This document shows positions 1-10,919 of a stretch of DNA of 64,000 bases, piece after piece. The notes under the pieces were generated by a model. It saw only the letters and a list, made by a program, of their open reading frames with translations. It had not been told where the DNA came from and ran no database searches. The DNA lies in assembly GCF_019393635.1 (NCBI RefSeq), contig NC_057862.1:675854314-675918313 (forward strand). The letters run 5' to 3'. This DNA is from Dromiciops gliroides. Its lineage: Eukaryota; Chordata; Mammalia; Microbiotheria; Microbiotheriidae. The translations under genes and the position numbers were made by a program. Every line of letters starts with the position of its first letter. Position 1 is the first letter of the stretch.

Positions 1-235
1 TTGCGAATCTCGCATTTCTTTTGAGCTGCTACTATTTTGCTTCACTCATAGACCACAGTACCTTCACTGATGTGGGCATGGCATGCTGGGAGTTCCTTTA
101 CCAGTCTCTCTCTTGTCATGCAATCAATTCCAGAGTTCTTCAGAGAAACCTCCAGAGTGTCCTTGTATCACTTCTTCTGATCACCATGTGAGTGCTTTCC
201 TTGTATGAGTTTTAACAGGGGCAGATATAGTAGAA
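1..235 (-). mobile_element. RTE LINE, C-terminal ORF fragment
   Basis: Read on the minus strand with breaks, this stretch gives the end of an RTE-type ORF, including KDTLEVSLKNSGIDCMTRE and a KK-rich run before it. That matches the C-terminal tail after the reverse transcriptase domain of vertebrate RTE elements. It is cut by the window edge, is old, and carries several stops and shifts. Confidence 0.6.
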
Positions 236-393
236 GGAAACTATAGTCTGATCTACGCTCTTTCCCTTCTCATCAACCATCTCTCCCTCTTCCTCCACCT
301 TGCATGAAGCATCCATCATTCTCCTCAAAGCCATAGTGGATTTGTGACTTGAGGTGAGAAAACTTCAGTCTATAGAAGTATAGAAGCAAACAC

Positions 394-553
394 CTGGGGG
401 CAGCTAGGTGGCACAGTGGATAAAGTACTGGCCCTGGATTCAGGAGGACCTGAGTTCAAATCTAGCCTCAGACATTTAACACTTACTAGCTGTGTGACCC
501 TGGGCAAGTCACTTAACCCTCATTGCCCCCAAAATAAACAAAAACAAACATAA
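394..553 (+). mobile_element. Marsupial tRNA-derived SINE
   Basis: Full-length copy running from GGGGGCAGCTAGGTGGCAC through the tRNA B-box-like GAGTTCAAATC to an A-rich tail. The target duplication TAGAAGCAAACACC lies on both sides (about 380-393 and just after the tail). Confidence 0.9.
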
Positions 554-1177
554 ATATAGAAGCAAACACCGTGGGCACTAATACCTTTTATATATCACCA
601 ATTCTCCCTGAGCATTGTGACCATGTGTTAATCCATTATTTCTTGAACACCCATTGAGTGCCCAGGCCACAGCTAACTACTTTGAAGGATACAAGAGGAG
701 AAGACCTGGTCAGCCTTTGCTTTTGAGGAGTTATAAGGGAAGAAATTATTCAAAAGATTTTAAATGGCTAAAATAATTCCATATTAAACAATGACACTAC
801 CTATAAAGGATCAAAGAATAATTGGTTATCAGGGTAACTTCTTCATTTCACAAAGTGACTATGTACACTGACCTAGGAGAGGAAATCTTGTGGTCTCTGT
901 CTGACAAAGGCATGACTCAGATAATAAATAGGGAAGATCTCCAATAGTTCTATGAAAACCTTCACTATAACTCATATGGCCACAGTTATTTATTCCCTTC
1001 TAGGCCAGTTGGTATCATCTAATGAAGACCTCAGGCAGCTTACAAGTACTGGCTCAGGAGGCTTTCCTAGGGACTTACATTAAATAAAGGATTGCAAATG
1101 TGAAACCAATCCAGACCCTCCCCAAGAACACTGCTCTGTTGTAAAGAGGACCCCCCCCCCCCCCTGCCAAGCTCTCT
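554..1177. other. No gene seen; unassigned spacer
   Basis: No exon-like open frame with splice signals and no recognised repeat. A poly-C run lies at about 1150-1164, just before duplicon A begins. Confidence 0.5.
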
Positions 1178-1821
1178 CTTCCATTTATAGGATCATGGAC
1201 ATTAACACTTAAAGGGAGCCTCAATGACCACTTAGTCCAAGACAAACTTGAAGAAGAGTCCCAAATATAACACACTGACAAGTTATCATCATCTTTCATT
1301 CCCAGGAGCATTGAACTGAGTGGGTAGAAGATGTGTGGAGGGTGGAATGTATTGGGGAGAGACTTGAAGCAGGGAGGTCAATGAAAAGACTACTGCAGTG
1401 ATCTAAGTGAGAGGTAATAAGGGACTGTTAAAGGGTTGTGGGTGTATGGAGGAGAGAAGAGGATTCATATAATATGGAGAGAAGGTAGAAATGTTCAATA
1501 TGGATGACAGACTGGTGATGTGGGGAGAATACCAATGAGGAGTCAAGAACACTCCTCAGGATGACTTTGAGGCTGCCAGTCTGGGGGACTAGGAAGATAG
1601 AAGTGCTTTCAACAGTAATAATGAGGGTGAGAATAGGGGAAGGTCTGGGGAGAAAAATCATTAGTTCTGCTTTAGACTTTGGAAAGACAATAGGTAGATT
1701 TTTTTACTTTATGCCCATAATGCCAACTGCAATGACCACACAGATTGTATACTGCATATGTTCAGTCAGTCAACAAGCATTTAATAAACACATACTATGC
1801 ACCAAGTGCTATGCTATATGC

Positions 1822-1966
1822 TTTTTTTTTGCAGGGCAATGAGGGTTAAGTGACTCACCCAGGGTCACACAGCTGGTAAGTGCCAAATGTCTGAGGCTGG
1901 ATTTGAACTCAGGTCCTCCTGAATCCAGGGCCATTGTTTAATCCACTGTGCCACCTAGCTGCCCCA
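1822..1966 (-). mobile_element. Marsupial tRNA-derived SINE
   Basis: Minus-strand copy, ending on the plus strand at CCACCTAGCTGCCCC. The perfect direct repeat ATGCTATATGCTTTT stands on both sides. The duplicate locus near 58335 has only a single uninterrupted target, so this inserted after the A/B duplication. Confidence 0.92.
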
Positions 1967-2145
1967 TGCTATATGCTTTTGATACGAAGACCCAGGGATA
2001 AGCCTAGATACCACAGTCACAATAGAGGAATCCAGACACCCAGATGGTGAATCTACAGCCCTGGGTATGCCATCTAAGATTCAGTGACCTAGTGATGGAA
2101 GATAATGTAGATGTCTGGAGCCCACATCAAGAGGAAATAACAACT

Positions 2146-2182
2146 GGGGGCAGCTAGGTGGAGCAGTGGATAGACTTATACT
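2146..2182 (+). mobile_element. Truncated SINE head
   Basis: Only the first 37 or so bases of the marsupial SINE are present (GGGGGCAGCTAGGTGGAGCAG), followed directly by locus sequence that matches copy B. Confidence 0.65.
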
Positions 2183-2216
2183 TGCAGACTGATAGCTTCA
2201 TTAACATCTGCCCCAT

Positions 2217-2358
2217 AGGGGCAGCTAGGTGGCGCAGTGGATAGAGCACCGGCCCTGGAGTCAGAAGTACCTGAGTTCAAATCTGGGCTCAGACATTTAA
2301 CACTTACTAGCTGTGTGACCCTGGGCAAGTCACTTAACCCCAATTGCCTCACTAAAAA
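2217..2358 (+). mobile_element. Marsupial tRNA-derived SINE
   Basis: Complete copy with an A-rich tail, flanked by the short direct repeat ATCTGCCCCAT. It is absent from the matching place in copy B near 58800. Confidence 0.9.
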
Positions 2359-2647
2359 AAAATCTGCCCCATAAAATTAAGGGAACCCTGAGGGCAGGGA
2401 TTTTATCTTTCCATTACACCAGAGGCTCCCTGAGTGCAGTGTGAGAAAGAAGGGATGAGATCTTCTTATTTCTCTCCTCAAAAATGAAGTCTCTATGGTG
2501 ATCCTTCCAGACCTCAAAATGTCTAGGTTCAATGAACATTTTAGGAATGATGACTGGGTGGTTGGCATTTAACCAGCCCCATGCTAGACCTCAAGTTAAT
2601 GCCTGATGATGACTGTGCTCTGAGGTGTCCTGTCCTCACCACAGACT

Positions 2648-2794
2648 CTGTTTCACTTCCTTACTTATACCTCCTTAGCAATGTAAGTTTTGGCCTCATA
2701 ACAGACATCATAGGTGACAATGAGAGGAGGGCAGGGCCTCAGCAATGCCAACCCCAGCCTGGGTGGGGATAGAAGGAACTATGAACTATACATA
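2648..2794 (+). promoter_or_regulatory. Candidate class I-type promoter of UT-A
   Basis: Seen: GTTTCACTTCC at 2650-2660, the core of the MHC class I ISRE; CCTCATAACAGACA at 2694-2707, an X-box-like match in the same place as the better CCTGGTAACAGACA of copy B; CCAACC at 2748-2753 where copy B has CCAATC; and TATACATA at 2787-2794 where copy B has TATATAAATA. The order ISRE, X, Y, TATA, then ATG about 110 bp later is that of classical class I promoters. The Y and TATA elements look weaker here than in UT-B. Function is inferred. Confidence 0.5.
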
Positions 2795-2904
2795 GGAGAC
2801 CGCAGTTCCCATTTAAACAGTTCTTGGAACACAGAAAGTGGCACCTAAAGCTTCCCCCAGCTGCGGTGTGGTTGAAGGGGTCAAATCTCCATCTTCTGAA
2901 GATC

Positions 2905-2989
2905 ATGCAGTGTCAGGGGAGGGGGAGATGGTTCTCTTCAGCTTCACTTCTCATTCTGGGGATATTTTCTTTGAGAAATACCCAGTCAG
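2905..2989 (+). CDS. UT-A exon 1, signal peptide
   Basis: 85 bp, codes for 28 residues with a hydrophobic core (SLLILGIFSL), then the donor GTAAGT. The last base G joins alpha1 to make Val. The 85-bp length is the same in UT-B. Confidence 0.82.
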
Positions 2990-5900
2990 GTAAGTCTAGG
3001 GGGAAAGAGGTCAGGTAGAGAGGGGGACACCGTAGATCTTTGGGTCTGATGGGGGAGACTCACTCAGTCACTGTACTCAAGGGACTTCGGGTAAACCAGG
3101 CAGTCAGTCAACAAGAATGTATTGAGCAATTTGTATACTCAAGCTAATGTACTAAGGATATCAAAAATAAATAAAATAAAACCTAGTCCCTGCCTCCAAG
3201 AAGCCCATACTGTAATGGGAGGAGACCAAATAGAAATAAAAAGGTATCTACAAGATACATAGAGTAGATGAAAGGGAACTTTGGAGGGTGAAGTTCTGAC
3301 TGCGGCAGGCCTCCTTCAGGTCTCCTGAAGATGGCATTTTATCTAACACTTGAAGGAATCCAGGAAAGCCTAGAGGTGGAGGTAAGGATGGAGAACAGAG
3401 GCATGGGCAACAATGAGAACAAAGGCAGGAGGGACATAGAGGGACATGTGTGAGGAACAGCAAGTAAGCTGTTGGTGGGCAGTTGAAAGAATTGAGGGCA
3501 GTAAAGTGTATGGCAGCTAGAGTGCCTGGAAGTGTTCATGCTCTGGAAGGTTTTAAGTGCCAAGGAAAGAACTTTATCCTGGAGGTAAGAGAGAGGTGTT
3601 GGGGTTTACTGAGTAGGAGAGTGACATAGTCAGGGTTATGCTTTAGAGAAATCATGTTGGCAGCTGAGGGGAGGGTGGATCAAAAAAGGGAAGAGGTTAG
3701 AGGTAGAAGAGGTTATTTACACCTGAGAGGGCCCAAACAGGGCTCAGGGCTGTGAGAGTGGAGAGGATGGGATTTATAGGAGAACTACAGGTGATCTGAA
3801 AGGTCATATAGTCCAACTTTGTCATTTTACAAATTTGGAGACTGAGGCCCAGAGAAGTTATGTCACTTTCCCAAAGACACACAATTAGTATGAAAAAGGA
3901 TTCAAACCTAATTCTTCTGATTCCAAAGTTAATGTTCTTTACACCATTCCACATAAATTCCCTACTATGTGCCAGGTATTATAGTAAGCCCTCCTTTCTC
4001 CCAAGGAACTTTCATATGATTGGATATAAAGAAACTAAATGTATAAATAAATACATTTTAATTTCTGATCGGGGTGGGGTATTAGGACCTGTGGAAAGTA
4101 GGAAAACCTTGTAGGAGGTGAACCTGGAGCTGTAGTTAGAGAAAGTTGGAGGTTCTCAAAGTTGGATGTGATGAGGGATCACATTCCAGGCAGGGCTGAC
4201 AGCCTCAGCAATGGCCTGCAGGATAGAGTGTTGGGTGTGAAGAATTGTCAGTGGGCCAAGTTGGCTGAAATGTTGAATGCATGAAGGGGAGGACTATGAA
4301 CAAAGCCTCCAAAGGCAAGTTGGACCCAGGCTATTGAAGGTGTTAAAAGCCATAAGTTGGAAAAGGTTGTATTTTATCCCAGATGCAATAAAGGGCCATT
4401 AGAGCAATTTAGAGAAAGGGAGCGATGGGCTTTACAATCTAAAATAGGAAGGTTGGGGAGGACAGTTGGAGAAGTGAGAAATCTGAATGAGGGAAACTAA
4501 CTAGGAGGAAATTGCAAAAGTCCAGATGAGAGGAGATGAGGGCCTGAACTAGGATGGGGGATGTGTAAATGAAGAGAAAGAAATGGATTTGAGAGAAGTT
4601 GTGGAGTTGGAATCACTAGGACTTGGCCATTGGTCAGATATTGGGGGAAGAGGGAGAGAGGGAAGATCGGAGAATAAGTCTGAGATGACAAACCTGTCAT
4701 TGGGATATTAATGGTGTTCTTGATAGAAACAGAGAATTAGGAAGAGGGGTGGGTTTGGGGGAAAGAAAATGAGTTCTGTTTTTGACATGTTGAGTTTCAG
4801 CTACCTATAGGCAATCTAATGGGAGATGTCCAAAAAAGAGGAGTTTAATTAAAAAAAAAACATTTCTTAAGCCCCTACTATGTGCCAGGCACTGCGCTAA
4901 GTGCTTTACAAATGTCCTATTTGATCATCACCAAAAGCCTAAAAGGCTGATGTCATTATTACCCCAATTTTATGGATAAGGAAAATGAAGCTTGAAGAAC
5001 TTAAGCAACTTGCCCAGGGTCACACAGCATAAAGGACTGAAGCTGGATTGGAACTCAAATCTTCCTGAATACAAGCACAGCACTCTATCCACAGCACCAC
5101 CTAGCTGGTGATGCTTAGAATGCAAGAGTGGGACCAAGAGTTGGATATTTAGATTTGGGGTCCATTTGTATAGTTTACCCTTACTGATGATGGGGGACAG
5201 AGGAAGTGCAAAGGAATAGATGAGAGGAAACACGGGTCCTCTAGAACCCACCAACCTGAAACACCATCTTCTCTTCTTCTCTTCCTTCCTATAATTCAGT
5301 CCACCACAGGCATGTGGGTCAGTTCACTGCAGTGGGCACAGCCCAGTCTCTCTTGGAGATAAATGGAATCAGCTTCATGGATGATGTTGAATTGGGATCC
5401 TATAACAATGTACAGCCTAAAATTACTATCAAGATACCCTGGATGCCCCTAGCACTGGGAATCGATTACCTTATCCAGAAGCGACATTTATTGGTGGATC
5501 ATGAACAACATTTCCGCTGGGTCATCCAATACTTAGCAAAGAATGACACTGACCCTAACAGTAAGATCTACTCATCTCCCCCATCTCTCTTTTCATCATG
5601 CCAATAGATCCATCCCCATACCACTGAAATGGAAGTCCTTGGTCCCAGTCTACTGTTGTTTACTTCTCTGGAGAGAGAACTTTTAAGAATCTAGCCCTGA
5701 GCCTTAGGCTTCACCAAGTTAAGTCACCATACCCTTCTATAATTCTTCTAAGACCTCTGCTTTCAACCCAAAAATTTTCACTATTTTCCAAACTTTCTTA
5801 ATCAATAAACCTGAACTTAGAGAATTGGGTTTCTATTCCCTTGTTTAGGCCCTCAGTTTAGGGGTGGGCTACAGTTGATTACTAATCGTCCTCTTCACCT

Positions 5901-7829
5901 GCCCAAGAGGAGCCCACCCCAATGTTCTTCCACAGGAAACCACACAGGGCAGCTCCTTGCAGACTGTGAAATAGATGATGACATCAAGGTAAAGAGCCAT
6001 GTCCATTTAATTTGGGATGGAGAGGAATATTATAGGATTGATGAAGAAGTTGGGCACTGGGAGAACTTAAAGCCTGAAGTCAAGAAATACCAGCACATTC
6101 TGGAAAGCCCCTTCTGGACCAATCTAAGGAAACAATACATGGATGAATATTGCATTGATTGGATGAGGAAAATCGTGGGGTACTCAAGCTTAAGGGACAA
6201 TGGTGAGTGTTTGCTTCTTCCCATCTCCTCCCAGGGGGTCCAGGTCAACTCCATCATCCTCTGCACTAACCAGACCCCCAGAAAATAGGCAGAGTTCTTG
6301 GCTTCTGACCATGGCTCAAACTAACAATTGGAAAATCAGAGAAATGTGAGGTTGAGGTTCTTCCTTTTTTCTTCCTTTCTATTCTCATCTCCTTTCTCTT
6401 ATTTTGCACTTTCTGTCCTTTCTTCTTTCCTACTTACCTTCCTTTCCTTCTTTATCCTTTTATCCTTTCTTTCTTCTTTCTACTTTTCTACTTCTTTACC
6501 TTTCTACTCTTCCCTCTTTCCTTCTTTCTTTTCTCTCCCTTTTCTTCCCCCTTCCTTCCTTTCCTTCTTTCTTTTTTCCTCTTTTCTTCCTTCTTTCTTT
6601 CTCTCCTTTCCCTTTGCTTTCTTCCTTCTTTATTTCTTTAGTAAAACTCCTCCTTCTGCCTCATCAAAGCAAGAGGATGACCCTGGCAATTCAAAAGCTA
6701 TGATAGCAAGATACATACTCTGCCATGTCCTGCCAAACTGGAATAACTTTATGTATGGTTCTAAGAATGACAGGCTATGTGTCTACTGTCTAGTGAGCCA
6801 TCTAGCTAAATTTAGAACAACACCAGGAGGTCGATCACAAGATAATGTTTTATTTTAATTTTATTGGTGGTGGGGGAGACAGTGACAGAAACACAAGAAG
6901 GATAGCCTAGTAAGCATAGTGGGTCTGCAATCTATATCCTTAGAAGGGCCTTCACTTGATGAAGTCATGGTTCACATGAGATGCTGACTTGTTGAAGAAG
7001 ATTCTGTTCTTAATCCATCGTAGCAGACTAAACTACTTGAAGATGGTTTAGAATACTGTTGATCATGGCATTATCAACACCAATAGATGTTGACTCTGTA
7101 ACTAGTGTTTACCTAGCACTCTTCTAGGTGTCCAGGAAGATATAAGTAGCCATAAGCTAACATACTACTTTCAAGGACCTGGTGGGTCCTTTGGATAGGG
7201 GATGCTGCATTAAGAACACTGGGAACATCACTGAAGGTAGAGACAAGGGAAACATGAAACGTTCACTGAGATTGTGACATGAGGCCTTCTTTCTTGATCT
7301 CTGCTCCCAGTGCCCCCTGAGGTGACTGTATCTCAACGTGTCAATCCAGAAGGCAGCAGCATTCTCTCCTGCACGGCCAGAGGTTTCTACCCTCAGTCCA
7401 TCCTACTGCGTTGGGAGAAGAATGGGGAGCTGGGTGTATGGGGAAAGGAGACTTCCAGTGGCATCCTACCCAATGTGGATTCCACTTTCTACCTCCAAGT
7501 TACCTTAGAGCTCCCACCAAATGACTCAGGGATGAATTATACCTGTATCATAGAACATGTTGAGTTAAAGATGCCTGCTGTGTATCCAGGTTAGTGCTTC
7601 TTCCAGGCACTCTCATCACACTCATAGGAAACCAGGTCCCAGAGTATAGTCCAATTCCCTTCTCTTTTCATTGAGTGTACACCCACTTATATTCTACCCT
7701 TACTCCCTATAGTCCCTGAAAAGCCCACAATGTTGAAGCCTTGGGTCCTGGCAGTGGCCATTGTTTTGACTTTCTTCCTACTTCTGAGTTGTGCTGGAGC
7801 CTTCATCACATGGAAGAAGAGGAAGTCAG
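2905..7829 (+). CDS. UT-A: UT-family MHC class I-like heavy chain (core exons)
   Basis: Spliced from 2905-2989 (leader), 5300-5560 (alpha1), 5936-6202 (alpha2), 7311-7589 (alpha3) and 7713-7829 (transmembrane). All junctions are AG/GT with phase 1, the class I rule, and there is no stop across about 336 codons. The start ATG has A at -3 and begins MQCQGRGRWFSSASLLILGI, a signal peptide. The alpha2 cysteine pair (LADCEID and EYCID) and the alpha3 Ig pair (LSCTARGFYP and YTCIIEH) are present. N-glycosylation sequons sit at NDT (end of alpha1) and NHT (start of alpha2). The TM segment is followed by WKKRKS. Tail exon candidates lie at 11804 and 14405. Expected role: surface glycoprotein with an MHC fold, ligand unknown. 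Naming as UT rests on recalled family features; another divergent marsupial class I lineage is possible. Confidence 0.85.
3100..3720. repeat. Old interspersed repeat in intron 1, family unresolved
   Basis: Contains the common mammalian repeat wording CAGTCAACAAGAATGTATTG, followed by GAAGATGGCATTTTATCTAA and GACATAGTCAGGGTTATGC. It is duplicated at about 59520-60110 in copy B, so it predates the duplication. Confidence 0.5.
3765..3935 (-). mobile_element. MIR/THER-type SINE remnant
   Basis: Carries the reversed core GAGACTGAGGCCCAGAGAAG followed by a cleared-antigen-like TTCCCAAAGACACACAATTAG. An equivalent sits near 60225-60360 in copy B. Confidence 0.6.
4855..5105 (-). mobile_element. MIR/THER-type SINE
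   Basis: ACTATGTGCCAGGCACTGCG at one end and TTGCCCAGGGTCACACAGCA at the other are the MIR-family hallmarks. The orthologous copy lies at about 60960-61205, so the insertion predates the A/B duplication. Confidence 0.8.
5300..5560 (+). CDS. UT-A exon 2, alpha1 domain
   Basis: 261 bp. Begins HHRHVGQFTAVGTAQSL, where classical class I has SHSMRYFFTSVS, so Tyr7 is not kept. The helix part holds LLVDHEQHFRWVIQYLAKN, then the sequon NDT. Donor is GTAAGA. Confidence 0.88.
5936..6202 (+). CDS. UT-A exon 3, alpha2 domain
   Basis: 267 bp. Starts with the sequon NHT, then QLLADCEIDDD and HLIWDGEEYY (beta sheet), then the helix FWTNLRKQYMDEYCIDWM. The helix cysteine pairs with LADC. By position Tyr159 and Trp167 of classical class I seem kept, while Thr143, Lys146, Trp147 and Tyr171 are not. 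Confidence 0.9.
6355..6650 (+). repeat. Pyrimidine tract in UT-A intron 3
   Basis: About 300 bases almost wholly C and T (TTTCTTCC variants). The matching place in UT-B (62575-62730) has a shorter tract. The open frame across it is a low-complexity artefact. Confidence 0.85.
7311..7589 (+). CDS. UT-A exon 4, alpha3 Ig domain
   Basis: 279 bp C1-set Ig domain: PPEVTVS, LSCTARGFYPQSILLRW, LPNVDSTFYLQVTLELPP, YTCIIEH. The acidic CD8-binding loop of classical class I is replaced by GELGVWGKETSSG. Confidence 0.95.
7713..7829 (+). CDS. UT-A exon 5, connecting peptide and transmembrane
   Basis: 117 bp after acceptor CCCTATAG. Connecting peptide PEKPTMLKPW, then about 24 hydrophobic residues (VLAVAIVLTFFLLLSCAGAF), then the stop-transfer WKKRKS. 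Ends in phase 1 at donor GTATGC. Confidence 0.88.
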
Positions 7830-8150
7830 GTATGCATAAAATGAGAGAGATGACAGAAAAGTATTGGATGGAAAGCTTCCAAAGAGACAGGAGATATTGA
7901 TATTATAGTTACTTCAATAACAGGTTGTAGAAAAACTGCTTTGAGAAGAGAATTCCAGAATATAGGGTCAAGGAGAGACATTGAGGATAAATCACATCTG
8001 GTTGAAACACTTCTTAATAACACCCTGGGCAAGTCAAGCTCTCCAGGCATCAGTTTGCTCATCTGAAAAATGGGGATAATAATAGCACTTACCTCACAGT
8101 AGTATGATGCATAGAAAGTGCCAGTCAAACCCTGCAGTTCTATGTAAAAT

Positions 8151-9944
8151 ATCAGTCTTTATTAAGTGTATTATTATAAATTGATTGTAAATTAATTATA
8201 AGTACAGTTGGTCATGATTTTGGCCTTTTTTCCTTGTCACACCAAGGCCAAGTCACATGTTGACTTTTATTAGGCTTTTAGTCCACTAAAATCTCTAGGT
8301 CTTTTTTTTTCCACAGAAAACATTGTGTATATATGTATTTATGTATCTATGTATACATATGTCTTATACTTACTGCTACTTTTAGCTGAACTATGGGAAG
8401 TAACATTTATTTATATTCCAATCTACTCTAATCCAATCTAATAAGCATTTGTCAGGGTCCTATTAGAGTATTGCTAGACTCTTGTAACACAGAGACAAAA
8501 GAAAAATAGTACTTACCCCCATGGAGCTTTCATTCTATTGGAATGATACAACATATTAAGCTCCCATTAAATTTTACCTTATTATATTCTGTCCATTGTT
8601 CTGCCCTTTAAAGATCTTTTTGGAGCCTATTTTGGTAATTGGTTGTATCCATAGTCATTCGGTAGTATTATCTATCCCTCCTACCTTTGAGTCATCTCCA
8701 AAGTCAATGAACCTGCTATCTGTGGCTTTGTCCAAATCATCACAAACCATGGTGGCTCTTAGTGATCAAAATACCCTTGCTAGATACTCACAAATCAGTC
8801 ATTCATCCCTTCCAACTCATTATCACAAATATTTGTTGGGCACTTGTGATCCATCAATAGAGGTTCTATCTTGAAGTTAGGAAGACCTAGATTAAAGTCT
8901 CACCTGTCACATATTTGCTGTGTGACCCTGAAAAAGTCATTCTCAGAGCCCCGGGAAACTCACTAAGACTTAACTATGGAGGTTTCAAATCTTCACTGGT
9001 ACAGGGAGTTCCTCACTGGGATTTTCCCACACCCATGACAGCATGGGTCTGGACCCCACAAAAGGTGTATGAAGAGGGGATGGATAGCCTAACAATATTT
9101 AGTGGAATTATGTTGATAATTGAAGTGCAGCTCATTTGTTCATGGTATATAAATAGTCTATCACCTTCTCTTAAAAACATTGGGTCATTTTTCCATTTCC
9201 AGATCTACATGTCCTGTCCCACTCACCATTATTTTTCAGAGATCACTCAAAATCATTGAAATATTTTTAGTACCCTGATATGTTCTTAATCCAAATCTGG
9301 TGACTAAAGTCAATTGAGAATTTTCAGAAGCCCTCTATTCAATGTCATACATGAGCTTCCACTCTTTGCTAACCATTTCAATGCTTTATCTTAATGTTCT
9401 AATACCATCTTTCTTTGTAAACACAGTAGAAACATTTTCAAGTCATTGGAAGTTATAATTTTGTTTAGAATGGCCATTTGTTCTAGCCCAAGAGAAATAC
9501 TCTGTGCAAATTTGGATAATGTATGCACTTCCCTGGATTGCTTATTCACACTCTTGGGACCTAGCTGTAGTTCTGCCTTATCTTATCATTCCATTCACTC
9601 TGAGAAGTGGTCTTCTTCCTTCTTAGAGCTTTCTCTCATGTCAAATGCTGTTTTAAAAAGTCCAAAGCTCTTTATAATTGTGCTAAGCATTCATCATAAG
9701 TTTTAGCTCAATGACCCTAAAATAATCCTTGTTTGACACTGACGTTCTTTTGAATTCATTTTTAGTTATCAGATTCTTCCATCTTTTATAAATGTTTTTA
9801 GAAAAGTTACGTGGGAAGATGAGTGCCCTGTGCAGTCACATTTTTCTTTAAAAAAACTTTCATCCTTTTCTTCTTCATCACAATTATTCATGTCTGTTTT
9901 AGAGTGCATGTTGTCTCCCTTGGTTGAATTTCCCTAGTAGAAAT
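8151..9944. other. No gene seen; weak old repeats
   Basis: AT-rich spacer between the UT-A core exons and the solo LTR, probably intronic if the tail exons downstream are used. A MIR-like scrap (GTGTGACCCTGAAAAAGTC, about 8900-8950) is visible; nothing else was recognised. Confidence 0.5.
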
Positions 9945-10473
9945 TGTGAGGACCAATTTTTAATTGGGGAGTGTTAGCTAAGTGGCTTGCCACAATACTG
10001 AGGCAAGGAAGGAGACCGGCAGCCTCCCTCAAAACAGAACAGGATTTATTTTAACAAGAAAGAACTTTAAAAAACACACAAACAGGATCAGTAGGATCAA
10101 GGGAAAGGAAATAAAATGGGGAAAGGGAAATTATACAACCTGAAAAAATACCACCACTCAGGAATAAGATGAGAATACACAGCAGAATGCCTGTCGCCTC
10201 CCAGCTTCCAGCTAAAATGCCCAATTCTCCTCCCCCAATCCCAGAAAACCCCATACAGCCCCAGCCAATGGGATGGCCACTCTGACAGTCACATGACTGC
10301 CCTCACTAGGCTTCCAATCATTATAATTTTGCCAGGCCCATGTAGGCATCGGCAAGTGGTGATGACATGAGGTGCCAGCGCCATGGCAATGGTTACAACC
10401 AGTGGGTGGAGCACCATGTGGTTTGTGGAGCCCCAGGCCAGTGCACACCAAGGCATAAAATCCTCAAATAACA
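9945..10473 (-). mobile_element. Solo LTR (endogenous retrovirus fossil), probable ERV1-like
   Basis: Bounded by TGTGAGGACC and AAATAACA. On the minus strand it shows a TATA-like TTTTATG near the start and AATAAATCC near the end, as expected for U3-R-U5. No internal coding region is attached. I saw no clear target duplication, so it is moderately old. Confidence 0.6.
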
Positions 10474-10919
10474 ATTAATTCTTTATAAAATGTAGGCCAT
10501 GGGATGCTACCTGCTGTTTCTCTAAAACCTTTCAGTCTCTCAAAATGTATGATACAATCAGAAAAAGTCTCACTTTCATCTCCTCTATCCTGAATGCAAG
10601 GAAGGTGTTCTCCTGCTTCCTGGATCCTCATCAATTTTACTTCAACAACTTACCTATTGGTCAGAATCAGGGATATAAAAGAGGTTCCCTTGATCTCTGA
10701 AAGAAATTATCAGTGGAGGAGTGGCAAGAGGTATTAGTTGAGGAATAATTGACATCAAAGATATTACTGCTCCTTCTAAGTACTGAAGTATATCATCATT
10801 ATCCAACATGAGATTTCTCTATTAATTAAAATACCAGAAACATTCTTGCTTAGAGAGTACCCAAATAATTATGGCACTCAACTCTTCAGTTATGATCATG
10901 ATAATTCAACAAAGATGAC
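10474..10919. other. No gene or repeat recognised
   Basis: AT-rich spacer between the solo LTR and the start of segment X1. Confidence 0.45.

Larger units (their letters stand above)
1178..8150 (+). repeat. Segmental duplication, copy A (carries UT-A)
   Basis: The stretch from the motif TAGGATCATGGACATTAACA to past the transmembrane exon aligns by eye with about 57740-64000. Promoter, introns and exons share the same order, and exon lengths are identical. Copy A contains three SINE insertions absent from copy B. It keeps about 600 bp (near 3930-4530) that are replaced in copy B by a SINE and a GAA repeat. Offset between copies is about 56 kb. Confidence 0.9.

Noticed and set aside
6328-6858. 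176-residue Phe/Ser/Leu-rich open frame
   Set aside because: Translation of the pyrimidine tract in UT-A intron 3.
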